Shown in pieces: positions 33,546 to 42,461 of a stretch of DNA of 64,000 bases. This stretch comes from Hymenobacter sp. BT559 (lineage in GTDB: Bacteria > Bacteroidota > Bacteroidia > Cytophagales > Hymenobacteraceae): positions 124,001-188,000 of the forward strand of contig NZ_JAGETY010000002.1 of the NCBI RefSeq assembly GCF_017571525.1, read 5' to 3'. A program made the position numbers and the translations under genes. How positions within the stretch are numbered: the stretch's first letter is position 1; each line of letters begins with the position of its first letter. Under the pieces are notes generated by a model. That model saw nothing but the letters and a program-made list of their open reading frames with translations. It was not told the DNA's origin and did not search any database.

Positions 33546-35540
33546 ATGAAGAAACCTCAACGCACAACGATTGCGCTGGTGGCTGCACTCGGCAGCCACT
33601 TCACCCCTTTGCTGGCTCAGAACGCGCCGGTGGTGATAGAGGCTGAAACCGGCACCTCGGTGCCCGCCACTTCTGCCAATGCGACGGTCGGCGACTGGGC
33701 CAAGCGCACCACCACAGCCCCGGTGGTGACCTACATGACCACGCTCACCGATGTGTCGGGCTACACCTCACCGACCTCGCCCGGCGGCGGGGTGGGCGGC
33801 GTGGCCCCGGCCACCGATGCGCGCGTGCTCACTTACACCGTCACGTTTCCGGGGCCCGGCACCTACGACCTGTATGCCCGTATGCGGGTAGGCCCCGGTG
33901 GCGCCAATGACGATAGTTACTTCTATGCCAAAACCTTCGGCACAAAGAGCGCTACCACCGGAGCCGACTGGATAACGGCCAACGGCCTCGCGACTGTAGG
34001 CTACGGCGCGGGCTCGGGCAGCGTGCCGGTAGATGGTGCCGGCGGCGCGGCCACCGGCGTGTGGAAGTGGGTGAATATGTCGAAATACAGCGGCTATGGC
34101 GCGGCGGGCACCACCTTCACGGTGGCGGCCGGGGCCCTGACGCAAACTTTCCAGATTGGTGCCCGCGAGGATGGGCTGGACTTCGACAAGTTCGTGTTTG
34201 GCCAAACGGGGCTGTATTTCAGCGTGGCCCAGCTCGATGCCGGCACCCAAGGCTCGGCCACGGCGCCCGTTACGTTTGTGCCCACCGGCCCGGCCCTGGC
34301 CACCGGCAAATCCAAGTACCTGGGCTGCGAGTACGACGCCAATGAAGCAGTCAATTTTGACAAATACTGGAACGCCGTGACGCCCGGCAACGCCGGCAAG
34401 TGGGGCAGTGTGGAAGGCACCCGCGGCACGTTTAACTGGGCCGACCTCGACAAGGCCTACGCCCAGGCCGTGGCCGTGAATGGCGTGTTTCGGATGCACA
34501 ACCTCATCTGGGGGGCGCAACAGCCCACTTGGATAAAGGGCCTGCCCGACACCACCCAGCTACGCGAAATCAAGAAATGGTACGCAGCGGTGGCTACGCA
34601 CTTTCAGGGCAAGCGCCTCGACCACATCGACGTGGTAAATGAGCCTATCAACACGCCGCCCACGGGCGTTACGACCATTGGCGTACCGGGCACGCCGGCC
34701 GGCACGGCCGTGGCCGACGGCGGCGGCTACCTCAATGCGCTTGGCGGCGCCGGCACCACGGGCTACGACTGGATAGTGACGGCCTTTCAGCTGGCGCGGC
34801 AGTACTTCCCCAGCTCCAAGCTTATGCTAAACGAGTACAGCGTGGAGAACTCCGCAACGCGGGCGGCCACGTATGCCGCCATTATCAACCTCTTGAAATC
34901 CAAGGGCCTGATTGATGGGGTAGGTATTCAGGGGCACGCTTTCTCGACGGCGGGTGTGCCAGCGGCCACCATCACTGCCAACCTGGCTACCCTGGCGGCC
35001 ACAGGCGTGCCGCTCTACGTGACGGAGTACGACTCGGACGCGCTCGACGCCAACGGCAATAGTAGCGACGCCGTGCAGCTGGCAGAGTACCAGCGCGTGT
35101 TTCCGCTGTTTTGGGAAAACCCCAACGTGAAGGGTGTGACCCTTTGGGGGGCTCATGTGGGCCACTGGCGCACGGCCCAGGGCGCCTACCTCATCAACGC
35201 CGACAACACCGAGCGCCCGGCCCTGACGTGGCTGCGCACCTATGTGCAAAACGCTACCCTAGCCGCCAAAGCCGCGGCCGCGGCCACCGCCGGCGTGTTT
35301 CTTTACCCCAACCCGGCCAGTGGCGGCTGCGTGGCACTGAGCCTGCCCGCCAGCCTCGGCCAGCAGCCCGTAGAGCTAGCCCTCTTCAACGCGCTAGGGC
35401 AGGCTGTGCTGCACCAAACCCTGCCGGCTTCGGGCGAAACCATGCGCTCGCTGCCGCTACTGGGCGTGGCCAAAGGCTTGTATACCATGCGCCTGAGCAC
35501 CAGCGCCGGCACCTTTAGCCAGCGTCTCACCATCGACTAA
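33546..35540 (+). CDS. Secreted GH10 endo-xylanase with T9SS sorting domain
   Basis: A 664-residue protein in four parts: signal peptide (to about residue 25), an N-terminal carbohydrate-binding beta-sandwich (VVIEAETGTSVPATSANATVG to about 230), the GH10 barrel, and a C-terminal type A T9SS sorting domain (VFLYPNPASGG, LFNALGQAVL, KGLYTMRLSTSAGTFSQRLTID). Catalytic residues are the acid/base Glu366 in DVVNEP and the nucleophile Glu494 in VTEYDSD; WGSVEGTRGTFNW and MHNLIWGAQQPTW are GH10 substrate-binding stretches. It should cut the xylan backbone at the cell surface after secretion by the type IX system. It is preceded by a tandem operator. Confidence 0.92.
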   Translation: MKKPQRTTIALVAALGSHFTPLLAQNAPVVIEAETGTSVPATSANATVGDWAKRTTTAPVVTYMTTLTDVSGYTSPTSPGGGVGGVAPATDARVLTYTVTFPGPGTYDLYARMRVGPGGANDDSYFYAKTFGTKSATTGADWITANGLATVGYGAGSGSVPVDGAGGAATGVWKWVNMSKYSGYGAAGTTFTVAAGALTQTFQIGAREDGLDFDKFVFGQTGLYFSVAQLDAGTQGSATAPVTFVPTGPALATGKSKYLGCEYDANEAVNFDKYWNAVTPGNAGKWGSVEGTRGTFNWADLDKAYAQAVAVNGVFRMHNLIWGAQQPTWIKGLPDTTQLREIKKWYAAVATHFQGKRLDHIDVVNEPINTPPTGVTTIGVPGTPAGTAVADGGGYLNALGGAGTTGYDWIVTAFQLARQYFPSSKLMLNEYSVENSATRAATYAAIINLLKSKGLIDGVGIQGHAFSTAGVPAATITANLATLAATGVPLYVTEYDSDALDANGNSSDAVQLAEYQRVFPLFWENPNVKGVTLWGAHVGHWRTAQGAYLINADNTERPALTWLRTYVQNATLAAKAAAAATAGVFLYPNPASGGCVALSLPASLGQQPVELALFNALGQAVLHQTLPASGETMRSLPLLGVAKGLYTMRLSTSAGTFSQRLTID

Positions 35541-35681
35541 CCCAACAGACTTGCTTGCTTCCTGCGCAGCCCTTCGGCCTTGGTGGTCGGAGGGCTGTTA
35601 CGTGTTGGCTACTGGCGGCACCCTAGCGGGCGCCGAGACGCGGCCTGGGAAGTACCTTCGGTTTTCCTTTTTTTTCTCCTA

Positions 35682-36683
35682 ATGCTACGCAAATTTCTAC
35701 CTTTTCTGGCGGCGCTGCTTTGGCTGGCTAGCCCGGCCGCGCAAGCCCAATCTATCTACTCGGCTACCGACCCGCTGGCCCACACCTTCAGCATCGTGGC
35801 CCGCGACCCCAAGACCGGCGAAATGGCCGTGGCGGTGCAAAGCCACTGGTTTTCGGTGGGCACCTCGGTGAGCTGGGGCGAGGCCGGTGTGGGCGTGGTG
35901 GCCACGCAGTCGTTTACCAATAAGTCGTTTGGCCTGCGGGGGCTAGCCCTGCTTAAGAGTGGCAAAACCGCCCAACAGGCGCTCGACGAGCTGCTGGCCA
36001 ACGACGAAGGCCGCGACGTGCGCCAGGTAGCCATCCTCGACAACCAGGGCCGCGTGGCTACCCACACCGGCAAAAAGTGCGTGGATATGGCTGGCCACCA
36101 GCAGGGCAACCAGTTTTCGGTGCAGGCCAATATGATGCTGAACGCCACCGTGTGGGGCGCCATGGCCAAGGCCTACGAAGCCAGCGCCACCCTCCCCCTA
36201 GCCGAGCGCGTGCTGGCCGCTCTCGACGCGGCCCAGGCGGCCGGCGGCGACATCCGGGGCCGGCAGTCGGCCGCGCTGCTCGTGGTGCGCGGCACCACCA
36301 CCGAAGGCCCCTGGGCCGACCGCCTCGTGGACCTGCGCGTCGACGACGCCGACAAGCCCCTGGTAGAGCTGCGCCGCCTGCTGAAGCTGCACCGTGCCTA
36401 CGACCATATGAACGCCGGCGACCTGGCCGTGGAGAAAAACGACATGCCCAAAGCCATCGCCGAGTACCAGGCCGCCGAAAAGATGTTTCCCAGCAACTTG
36501 GAAATGAAGTATTGGCACGCCATCACGCTGGCCAACAAGCAGCAGGTGCCCGCCGCGCTAGCCCTGCTGCGGCCCATTTTTCAACAGGAACCCAACTGGC
36601 GCACGCTCACCGAGCGCCTGCCCAAGGTGGGCCTGCTCACGGTGAGCCCGGCCGAGCTGAAGCAGATTCTGGCGCTGAAGTAG
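35682..36683 (+). CDS. Secreted DUF1028 (Ntn-hydrolase-like) protein with TPR-like tail
   Basis: A 333-residue protein. The ATG at 35682 opens a signal peptide (MLRKFLPFLAALLWLASPAAQAQ); an earlier in-frame start at 35580 would add a poor N-terminus. Residues about 25-235 match DUF1028: THTFSIVARDPKTGEMAVAV, SVSWGEAGVGVVATQSFTNKSFG, GRVATHTGKKC, GNQFSVQANMM and QSAALLVVRG. The fold belongs to the Ntn-hydrolase superfamily, but no substrate is established. The last 90 residues look like a TPR pair (AIAEYQAAEKMFPSNLEMKYWHA). A hairpin overlaps its stop codon, and a secreted hydrolase gene follows after 48 bp. Confidence 0.88.
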   Translation: MLRKFLPFLAALLWLASPAAQAQSIYSATDPLAHTFSIVARDPKTGEMAVAVQSHWFSVGTSVSWGEAGVGVVATQSFTNKSFGLRGLALLKSGKTAQQALDELLANDEGRDVRQVAILDNQGRVATHTGKKCVDMAGHQQGNQFSVQANMMLNATVWGAMAKAYEASATLPLAERVLAALDAAQAAGGDIRGRQSAALLVVRGTTTEGPWADRLVDLRVDDADKPLVELRRLLKLHRAYDHMNAGDLAVEKNDMPKAIAEYQAAEKMFPSNLEMKYWHAITLANKQQVPAALALLRPIFQQEPNWRTLTERLPKVGLLTVSPAELKQILALK

Positions 36684-36706
36684 CCCGAAGCCTCTGCTTC
36701 GGGCTA
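36681..36706 (+). terminator. Hairpin overlapping the DUF1028 stop codon
   Basis: TAGCCCGAAGC, loop CTCT, GCTTCGGGCTA: a perfect 11-bp stem that includes the stop codon. No T run follows, so it may only weaken readthrough or stabilise the 3' end. Confidence 0.55.
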
Positions 36707-36731
36707 TACCACTACTAGCTTACTAATTCCT

Positions 36732-37826
36732 ATGCGCCAGTTTTTTGCCTTTATCTTCCTGCTAGCCACCCTAGGCGCGCAGGCCCAAACCAAGCCGGCC
36801 ACCGTGGTGCCGCACCACTTTTTCACCCTCACCAACTTCAAGACTGAGGGTGGCACGGTGCTGCCGAAAGCGCTGGTGGGCTACGGCACCTATGGCCACC
36901 TCAACGCCAAGCGCGACAACGCGGTGCTGCTGCCTTCGCACTACATGGCCGGGCACCGGGGCTACGAGTGGCTTATCGGCCCCGGCAAGTGCCTGGATAC
37001 CACCAAGCTTTTTCTGGTCACGACCGAGCTGTTTGGCAACGGCCACTCGTCGTCCCCTAGCAATACGCCCGAGCCGTTTCACGGCCCGCGTTTTCCGGTA
37101 ATGACCATCCGCGACAACGTGCAGGCGGTGCACGAGCTACTCACGAAAGAGCTGAAAATTACGCATTTGCGCGCCCTCATCGGCTTTTCAATGGGCGCCC
37201 AGCAGGCGTTTCAGTGGGCCGTGAGCTATCCCACCTTCGCCGACCGCATCGTGGCCACCTCTGGCACGGCCAAAAACTACCCGCACGGCGTGGTGCGCCT
37301 CGAAGGCCAGATTGCCGCCCTCACGGCCGATGCGGCGTTCCAGAATGGCGACTACACCACCCCTCCTACCAAGGGCATTGAAGCCTTTGCTACAGTGTGG
37401 ACCGGCTGGCTGTTTTCCCAGGAATGGTGGCGCAAGGAGCTGTGGCGCAGCGAGGAGAAGCCCGGCGTCACTTTCGAGCAGGTGCTCACTAACTACCGCA
37501 CGCACTTCATCCCGGGGGCCGATGCCAACGACCTCATCGCCCAGATGCGCACCTGGGAATACCACAACGTGGGTACTAGCCCCGGCTTCGGCGGCGATGT
37601 CGAAAAAGCCCTGCGCAGCATCAAGGTGCCAATTCTCTACATGCCTTCCGAAACCGATTTGTATTTCCCGGTGGGCGACGCGCGCTACGAGGCGGCCTTT
37701 ATTCCGGGCGTGCAGCTGCTGCCCATTCCATCCTTGTGGGGCCACACCGCTGGCGCCGCCAGCAACCCCGCCGACGCGAAGTTTCTGAACGACAACATCG
37801 GGAAGTTTCTAGCTGCTAGCAAGTAA
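36732..37826 (+). CDS. Secreted alpha/beta hydrolase of the homoserine O-acetyltransferase (MetX)-like family
   Basis: A 364-residue protein with a signal peptide (MRQFFAFIFLLATLGAQAQ). The fold and order match MetX-like hydrolases: FKTEGGTVLPKALVGYGTYG, LLPSHYMAGHRGYEWLIGPG, the nucleophile elbow GFSMGAQQA, the catalytic Asp in SETDLYFP and the His in LWGHTAGA. True MetX is cytosolic and needs acetyl-CoA, so a secreted member is unlikely to make O-acetylhomoserine. It more probably hydrolyses an unknown ester or thioester. It ends next to repeat B2, whose hairpin plus T run can serve as its terminator. Confidence 0.85.
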   Translation: MRQFFAFIFLLATLGAQAQTKPATVVPHHFFTLTNFKTEGGTVLPKALVGYGTYGHLNAKRDNAVLLPSHYMAGHRGYEWLIGPGKCLDTTKLFLVTTELFGNGHSSSPSNTPEPFHGPRFPVMTIRDNVQAVHELLTKELKITHLRALIGFSMGAQQAFQWAVSYPTFADRIVATSGTAKNYPHGVVRLEGQIAALTADAAFQNGDYTTPPTKGIEAFATVWTGWLFSQEWWRKELWRSEEKPGVTFEQVLTNYRTHFIPGADANDLIAQMRTWEYHNVGTSPGFGGDVEKALRSIKVPILYMPSETDLYFPVGDARYEAAFIPGVQLLPIPSLWGHTAGAASNPADAKFLNDNIGKFLAASK

Positions 37827-37838
37827 AAGCCCACGCAA

Positions 37839-37946
37839 AACGTCCTGCTCATCTGGCGTCCGCCTGTCGAAGCATCTCTACCGAACGACACCCTAGCGGC
37901 GCGGCAGAGATGTTTCGACAGGCGGACACCAGATGAGCAGGACGTT
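37839..37946. repeat. Intergenic inverted repeat, family B copy 2
   Basis: Arms begin AACGTCCTGCTCATCTGG and end in the complementary CCAGATGAGCAGGACGTT. The inner part reads TGTCGAAGCATCTCTACCG and the loop contains CACCCTAGCGGCGCGG. A CTTTTTT run follows the right arm, so it can end transcription of the MetX-like gene. Confidence 0.85.
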
Positions 37947-37966
37947 CTTTTTTAAGAAGTTATCAG

Positions 37967-39004
37967 CTACTTCTTCTTGTCGAAAATATTTTTCGGCAGC
38001 AGCATGTGGGCGCCGCGGGTGCCGTCTACCACCTGCGTCACGTTGAGGTCGGCGGCTACGCTGCACAGCATGTAGGCGTCGTCTTTGCTCAGGCCCTTGG
38101 TTTTCATCAGAAAGTCAATCATTTCGCGCACCGCCTGCTTGGCCGCCAGGGTCAGGTCTTCGTCGAGGCCCATGCTGATGTAGTGAGTCGGCGTTTCGGC
38201 GCGGGGCACGGTCAGGTGCATGTCTTTGTGCACGATAAACTCCAGGTTGCCAATCAGCGAGGTTTCCAAGGCGGTGATATCGACCTCGCCATTGCCCTGC
38301 CCGGCGTGGCCATCGCCCACGAAGAAGAGGGCGCCCGGCGCGTGCACCGGCAGGTAGAGCGTAGTGCCCGCCACCAAGTCCTTATTGTCGAGGTTGCCGC
38401 CGAAGGTGCCGGGCGGCGCGCTGTTCACGCGGCCCATAGCCGAGGGCGGCGCCACGCCCATGCTGCCAAAAAACGGGTGCAAGGGTATCTCAATGCCCGG
38501 CGCAAAATTGGCCACCATCCGCTTCTTATCCAGCGGAATAATTTTCATCTTGGCGTAGCCAAAATCTTCGGGAATAAATCCGCTCTTGGGCCCGAAGCCG
38601 TTGTAGGCGTACGGGATGGCGAGCTCAATGCCTTTGATGCGCACTTCGAGCACGTCGCCCGGCTCGGCGCCTTCCACAAAAATGGGTCCCGTCAGGATGT
38701 GCCCGCCCGGCCCTTTGTTGGTCACCTTATCGTAGATATCGCGCAGCGATTGCTCGACCTGCGCCGGCGCTACGCCCGCGCCTTCGAGGCGCGTGGGGCT
38801 GGAAGTCAGCAAGGTATGTACCTGCACCGTTTCGCCCGACTTGATGCGCAGCACGGGCGCCGCCGCCGCATCGTAGTAGCCCCAGGCGGCGGTGGCGGGC
38901 GTAATCAGCAGCTCGTGCTGGGCTTTGGGCAGGCGCTGCGCCTGGGCACCCAGGCTGGTAAGCAGCGCAGTGGCCAGTATAAGGAATCGCGTATTTTTTT
39001 TCAT
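37967..39004 (-). CDS. Secreted acetamidase/formamidase family protein
   Basis: A 345-residue protein. The ATG at 39004 begins the signal MKKNTRFLILATALLTSLGAQAQ; the frame extends 9 codons further upstream. Family FmdA/AmdA motifs: SGETVQVHTLLTSSP, GHILTGPIFVEGAEPGDVLEVRI, a HPFFGSMGVAP segment, FGGNLDNKDLVAGTTLYLPV and the LFFVGDGHAGQGNGEVDITALE block that is highly conserved in formamidases. The family hydrolyses short amides to ammonia and the acid. The export signal is unusual against cytosolic formamidases but is common in Bacteroidota members. It stands alone, flanked by repeats B2 and C1. Confidence 0.88.
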   Translation of the reverse strand: MKKNTRFLILATALLTSLGAQAQRLPKAQHELLITPATAAWGYYDAAAAPVLRIKSGETVQVHTLLTSSPTRLEGAGVAPAQVEQSLRDIYDKVTNKGPGGHILTGPIFVEGAEPGDVLEVRIKGIELAIPYAYNGFGPKSGFIPEDFGYAKMKIIPLDKKRMVANFAPGIEIPLHPFFGSMGVAPPSAMGRVNSAPPGTFGGNLDNKDLVAGTTLYLPVHAPGALFFVGDGHAGQGNGEVDITALETSLIGNLEFIVHKDMHLTVPRAETPTHYISMGLDEDLTLAAKQAVREMIDFLMKTKGLSKDDAYMLCSVAADLNVTQVVDGTRGAHMLLPKNIFDKKK

Positions 39005-39029
39005 CGCTGAAAAGTACGCGCTACCTTTC

Positions 39030-39147
39030 AACTATCTATTATTACGAGCGCAGCGCGGCAATCTTTCCTTACCGCTAGGGTAGTAATCCCAACGACAAGG
39101 AAAGATTGCCGCGCTCCACTTCGTTGCGCTCGCAATGACAGATAGTT
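39030..39147. repeat. Intergenic inverted repeat, family C copy 1
   Basis: Outer AACTATCT pairs with AGATAGTT. The inner arm GCGCGGCAATCTTTCCTT pairs with AAGGAAAGATTGCCGCGC. The left arm lacks about 10 bp (CGAAGTGGAG) present in the right arm and in the 42340 copy. It sits between the starts/ends of two minus-strand genes, 3 bp from the DAHP synthase stop. Confidence 0.82.
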
Positions 39148-39149
39148 GC

Positions 39150-40220
39150 TTAGCTGTTCATCACCTTCTCCTGGCGCAGCACCGACTCCAGGTGCACTGC
39201 CTCCATGTAGCGCTCCACAAATTCTTCGGTGAGCCCTACTTGCGCGCCCTGACGCTTGCTGCGCTCCAGAATCTCGTTGAGGCGGGCGGTTTGCAGGATG
39301 GTAATGTCGTTTTCCTTCTTGTATTGGCCGATTTTCTCGGCCACGGCCATGCGGCGGCCCAGCAGCTGCATCACTTCGGCGTCGAGGTTGTTGATTTGCT
39401 CGCGCAGACCGGCCAGGGCAGTTACAAACTCTTGCTTATCAGTGGTTTCGTGGCGCCACACCAGGTCGATAATAAGCTGCTTGAGCACCTCGGGCGTGAT
39501 TTGCTGCTTGGCATCGCTCCAGGCGTTGTCGGGGTCGATGTGGCTTTCAATCATGGTGCCGTCGAAGTCGAGGTCGAGGGCCTGCTGCGCCACGGCAAAC
39601 AGCGTATCGCGCCGCCCGCAGATGTGGCTAGGGTCGTTGAGGATGGGCATGTCGGGCATCCGGCGCTTCATCTCGATGGGCAGGTGCCACATCGGCGCGT
39701 TGCGGTAGTCGGTATTGCCGTAGCTCGAAAATCCCCGGTGAATCATTCCAACCTGCTTCAGGCCAGCCTTTTGCAAGCGCTCAAGGGCGCCCACCCACAG
39801 CTCCAGCTCAGGGTGGATGGGGTTTTTCACCAGCACCGGAATATCGACGCCGCGCAGCGCATTGGCGATTTCCTGCACCGAAAAGGGGTTGCCGGTGGTG
39901 CGCGCCCCCACCCAGACCAGGTCTACCCCAAAGGCCAAGCAGTCTTCTACGTGCTTGGCGGTGGCTACTTCTACGGCCACCGGCAGGCCGGTGAGCTCGC
40001 TAGCCTTTTTGAGCCAGGGCAAGCCCTTGGCACCCACGCCCTCGAAGCCGCCGGGCTTGGTGCGGGGCTTCCAGATGCCGGCGCGCAGGGCCTGCACCTT
40101 GCCGGTGGCGGCCAGGCGCTGGCAGGTTTCGAGTACTTGGGCCTCGGTTTCGGCCGAGCACGGGCCAGAGATGAGGAAGGGCTTATCCTCGGGCTTGCGG
40201 TTGAAGAGGTCGTTGAACAT
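39150..40220 (-). CDS. Bifunctional DAHP synthase / chorismate mutase
   Basis: A 356-residue fusion. Residues 1 to about 260 are a type I 3-deoxy-7-phosphoheptulonate synthase, the first step of the shikimate pathway joining phosphoenolpyruvate and erythrose 4-phosphate: FLISGPCSAETEAQV, RAGIWKPRTKPGGFEGVG, VLVKNPIHPELELWVGALERL, DPSHICGRRDTL and MIESHIDPDNAWSDAKQQIT. Residues about 270-356 are an AroQ-class chorismate mutase helix bundle (LREQINNLDAEVMQLLGRRMAVAEKIGQYKKE). The mutase makes prephenate for PheA and TyrA and may also give allosteric feedback control to the synthase, as in other fusions. It is the last gene of the pheA operon, 76 bp after tyrA. Confidence 0.95.
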   Translation of the reverse strand: MFNDLFNRKPEDKPFLISGPCSAETEAQVLETCQRLAATGKVQALRAGIWKPRTKPGGFEGVGAKGLPWLKKASELTGLPVAVEVATAKHVEDCLAFGVDLVWVGARTTGNPFSVQEIANALRGVDIPVLVKNPIHPELELWVGALERLQKAGLKQVGMIHRGFSSYGNTDYRNAPMWHLPIEMKRRMPDMPILNDPSHICGRRDTLFAVAQQALDLDFDGTMIESHIDPDNAWSDAKQQITPEVLKQLIIDLVWRHETTDKQEFVTALAGLREQINNLDAEVMQLLGRRMAVAEKIGQYKKENDITILQTARLNEILERSKRQGAQVGLTEEFVERYMEAVHLESVLRQEKVMNS

Positions 40221-40296
40221 GGGGTAATTGGGTAGTTGTTGAGTGCTGAATGTTAATCGTTTAGCATTGCGCGCAAAGCGAATCAGTGACGGGGCG

Positions 40297-41145
40297 TTAG
40301 GGGATGATTTTTCGGATTTGGTTGGCGTGTTCGAGCTGTTCGGTCAGCCCGGCGTAGTCTTCGCGGGTTAGCAGCTCACGCAGCTTATTCAATTGCAACA
40401 GGTGCTCATCGAGCACATCGAGCACGTTTTCGCGGTTTTGGCGGAAGATGGGCACCCAGGTGGCCGGCGCGCTCTTGGCCAGCCGCACCGTGGAGGCAAA
40501 GCCGCCGCCGGCCAGGTCAAAAATGCGCTGCTCGCCGCGCTGCTCCTTCTCCAACACCGTGAGCGCCAGCGCAAACGACGTAAGGTGCGAGATGTGCGAC
40601 ACGTAGGCCGTGTGCAGGTCGTGGTCGGCCGCACCGAGGTGGAGCACCCGCATAGGCAGCGCCCGAAACAGCGTTTCGACTGTCGCCACGGCGTCGGGGT
40701 CACTGGCCTGCGCATCGCAGACTACCAGCGTTTTGCCCTCAAACAAGCCCCGCACGGCCGCGTCGGGCCCCGAGTACTCGGTGCCGGCCATGGGGTGCAC
40801 GGCCACAAAGCGGCCCCGGCGCGGGTGGCCTGCCACGGCCGCCAGCAGGTTGCCCTTGGTCGAGCCCACGTCGATAACTACTTGGCGGTCAGAAACCATA
40901 TCAAGCACCTGCGGCATTACCGTTAGCATAGCATCCATCGGCACGGCCACGATTATGAGGCTAGCCGGGGCCACCGCCGATGCCAGGTCGGCATCAATTT
41001 CATCAACTAGGCCCAGCTCCAGGGCCCGGCGGGCATAGGCCGGGCTGGCCTCTACGCCGATGAGCCGGCTCGCTAGCCCATGCTGCCGCAAGCTGAGGGC
41101 CAGCGAGCCGCCAATGAGGCCGAGGCCAATGATGGTAATAGTCAT
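40297..41145 (-). CDS. tyrA: Prephenate dehydrogenase
   Basis: A 282-residue NAD-dependent enzyme that converts prephenate to 4-hydroxyphenylpyruvate on the way to tyrosine. The N-terminus is the dinucleotide fold MTITIIGLGLIGGSLALSLR (GxGxxG), followed by VIDVGSTKGNL and FVAVHPMAGTEYSGPDAAVRGLFEG with the conserved catalytic His, then the helical dimerisation domain (SHISHLTSFALALTVL). No C-terminal ACT domain is present, so direct feedback through ACT is unlikely. The start codon is only 4 bp after the aminotransferase stop, so they are cotranscribed and probably translationally coupled. Confidence 0.95.
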   Translation of the reverse strand: MTITIIGLGLIGGSLALSLRQHGLASRLIGVEASPAYARRALELGLVDEIDADLASAVAPASLIIVAVPMDAMLTVMPQVLDMVSDRQVVIDVGSTKGNLLAAVAGHPRRGRFVAVHPMAGTEYSGPDAAVRGLFEGKTLVVCDAQASDPDAVATVETLFRALPMRVLHLGAADHDLHTAYVSHISHLTSFALALTVLEKEQRGEQRIFDLAGGGFASTVRLAKSAPATWVPIFRQNRENVLDVLDEHLLQLNKLRELLTREDYAGLTEQLEHANQIRKIIP

Positions 41146-41149
41146 GGCG

Positions 41150-42316
41150 CTAGGCAGCTACAAGTTTTACACGCTCCAAGGCTTCGCGCAGCACGCTTTC
41201 GGGCTGGCACAGACTGGCCCGGATATAGCCGTTGCCATTGCTGCCGAAGATGCCGCCGGGTGTCAAAAACACGCGGGCCTCGGCCAGCACAGCGTCGCTC
41301 AGGGCGTAGCCATCGGCGTAGGGCGGCGGCACCTTGGCCCAGATGAACAGGCCCGTCTGGCCCGGCGCGGCCTCGCAGCCCAGGCTAGCCAGCAGCTCGC
41401 GCACCAGCGCGCGGCGGGCGCGGTAGGTGGCGTTCAGCTCCTGAAACCAGTCGTCGCCGAGGGCTAGCGCGGCCACGGCGGCCTGCTGAATGCCCAGGAA
41501 CATGCCCGAGTCCATGTTGCTTTTGAAGCGCAGCACCTCGGTAAGCCAGTCGGCGCGGCCTACCAGCATGCCCACGCGCCAGCCGGCCAGGTTGTGGCTC
41601 TTGCTGAGCGAGTTGAGCTCCAAGGCCACTTCTTTCGCGCCCGGTATGCTGAGCAGGCTAGTGGGCGGCGTTTCATTGAGCACGAAGCCATACGGGTTGT
41701 CGTGCACCAGCATAATACCGTGCGCCGTGGCAAAGGCAACCAGCTGGTGCAGAAATTCGGGGCTAGCCGGCGTGCCGGTGGGCATGTGCGGGTAGTTGAC
41801 CAGCATCATCTTTACGCGGCTCAAGTCGCTCTTGGCCAGCGCTTCGAGGTCGGGCAGCCAGCCGGTTTCAGCCGTCAGGTCGTACTCGCGCACCTCGGCC
41901 CCGCAGATTTCGGCCACGGCCCGGTAGGTGGGGTAGCCGGGGTTGGGGATGAGCACGGCATCGCCGGCTTCCAGAAAGGTCATGCCGATGTGCATCAATC
42001 CTTCTTTCGAGCCGGCCAGCGGCAGCACTTCGGTGGCGGGGTCGAGGGCCACGCCGTAGTGCGTGTGGTAGAAAGCGGCCATGGCCTGGCGCAGGGCCGG
42101 CGTGCCCTGGTAGCTCTGGTAGCCGTGGGTGCCCGGCTGGCTGGCGGTGTCGGCCAGCGCGGCCACTACGCTAGGGTGCGGCGGCAGGTCGGGGCTCCCA
42201 ATGCCCAGGCTGATGATATTGGCCCCGGCCGCATTGAGGGCGGCCAACTCGCGCAGCTTGCGCGAAAAATAGTATTCGCCGGTGTGGGCCAGGCGGCTGG
42301 CAGTGGAAAGGTGCAT
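41150..42316 (-). CDS. PLP-dependent class I/II aminotransferase (aromatic pathway)
   Basis: A 388-residue fold-type I aminotransferase. Seen: YYFSRKLRELAALNAAGANI, SLGIGSPDLPPHPSVV, LAGSKEGLMH, PNPGYPTYRA, the NPYGFVL block and the PLP lysine in ELNSLSKSHNLAGWRVGMLVG. Enclosed between pheA and tyrA, it most likely transaminates phenylpyruvate and 4-hydroxyphenylpyruvate to Phe and Tyr; its own sequence alone would not exclude other keto acids such as the LL-diaminopimelate pathway. It is separated from pheA by repeat C2 (127 bp) and from tyrA by 4 bp. Confidence 0.92.
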   Translation of the reverse strand: MHLSTASRLAHTGEYYFSRKLRELAALNAAGANIISLGIGSPDLPPHPSVVAALADTASQPGTHGYQSYQGTPALRQAMAAFYHTHYGVALDPATEVLPLAGSKEGLMHIGMTFLEAGDAVLIPNPGYPTYRAVAEICGAEVREYDLTAETGWLPDLEALAKSDLSRVKMMLVNYPHMPTGTPASPEFLHQLVAFATAHGIMLVHDNPYGFVLNETPPTSLLSIPGAKEVALELNSLSKSHNLAGWRVGMLVGRADWLTEVLRFKSNMDSGMFLGIQQAAVAALALGDDWFQELNATYRARRALVRELLASLGCEAAPGQTGLFIWAKVPPPYADGYALSDAVLAEARVFLTPGGIFGSNGNGYIRASLCQPESVLREALERVKLVAA

Positions 42317-42339
42317 ATCAACTTACTATAAAAAATCAG

Positions 42340-42461
42340 TTGTCATTGCGAGCGTAACGAAGTGGAGCGCGGCAATCTTTCCTTGTCGCCCGCTTCCTCC
42401 ATATGGCGCATGCCATAAGGAAAGATTGCCACGCTCCACTTCGTTACGCTCGCAATGACAA
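42340..42461. repeat. Intergenic inverted repeat, family C copy 2, inside the pheA operon
   Basis: Two 45-bp arms (42340-42384 and 42417-42461) differ at one position; the outer part reads TTGTCATTGCGAGCGTAACG. The last codons and the stop of pheA (42444-42446) lie in the right arm. No T run follows on the minus strand, so the operon can probably be read through, though the strong stem may lower expression of downstream genes or stabilise the pheA mRNA. Confidence 0.88.

Noticed and set aside
38006..39010. 334-codon open frame on the plus strand
   Set aside because: Antisense to the formamidase gene; no recognisable domain and typical shadow composition.
39135..40235. 366-codon open frame on the plus strand
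   Set aside because: Exactly antisense to the DAHP synthase-chorismate mutase gene, which has clear family motifs. The antisense frame is His/Gly/Val-rich with no motif and results from GC-biased third positions.
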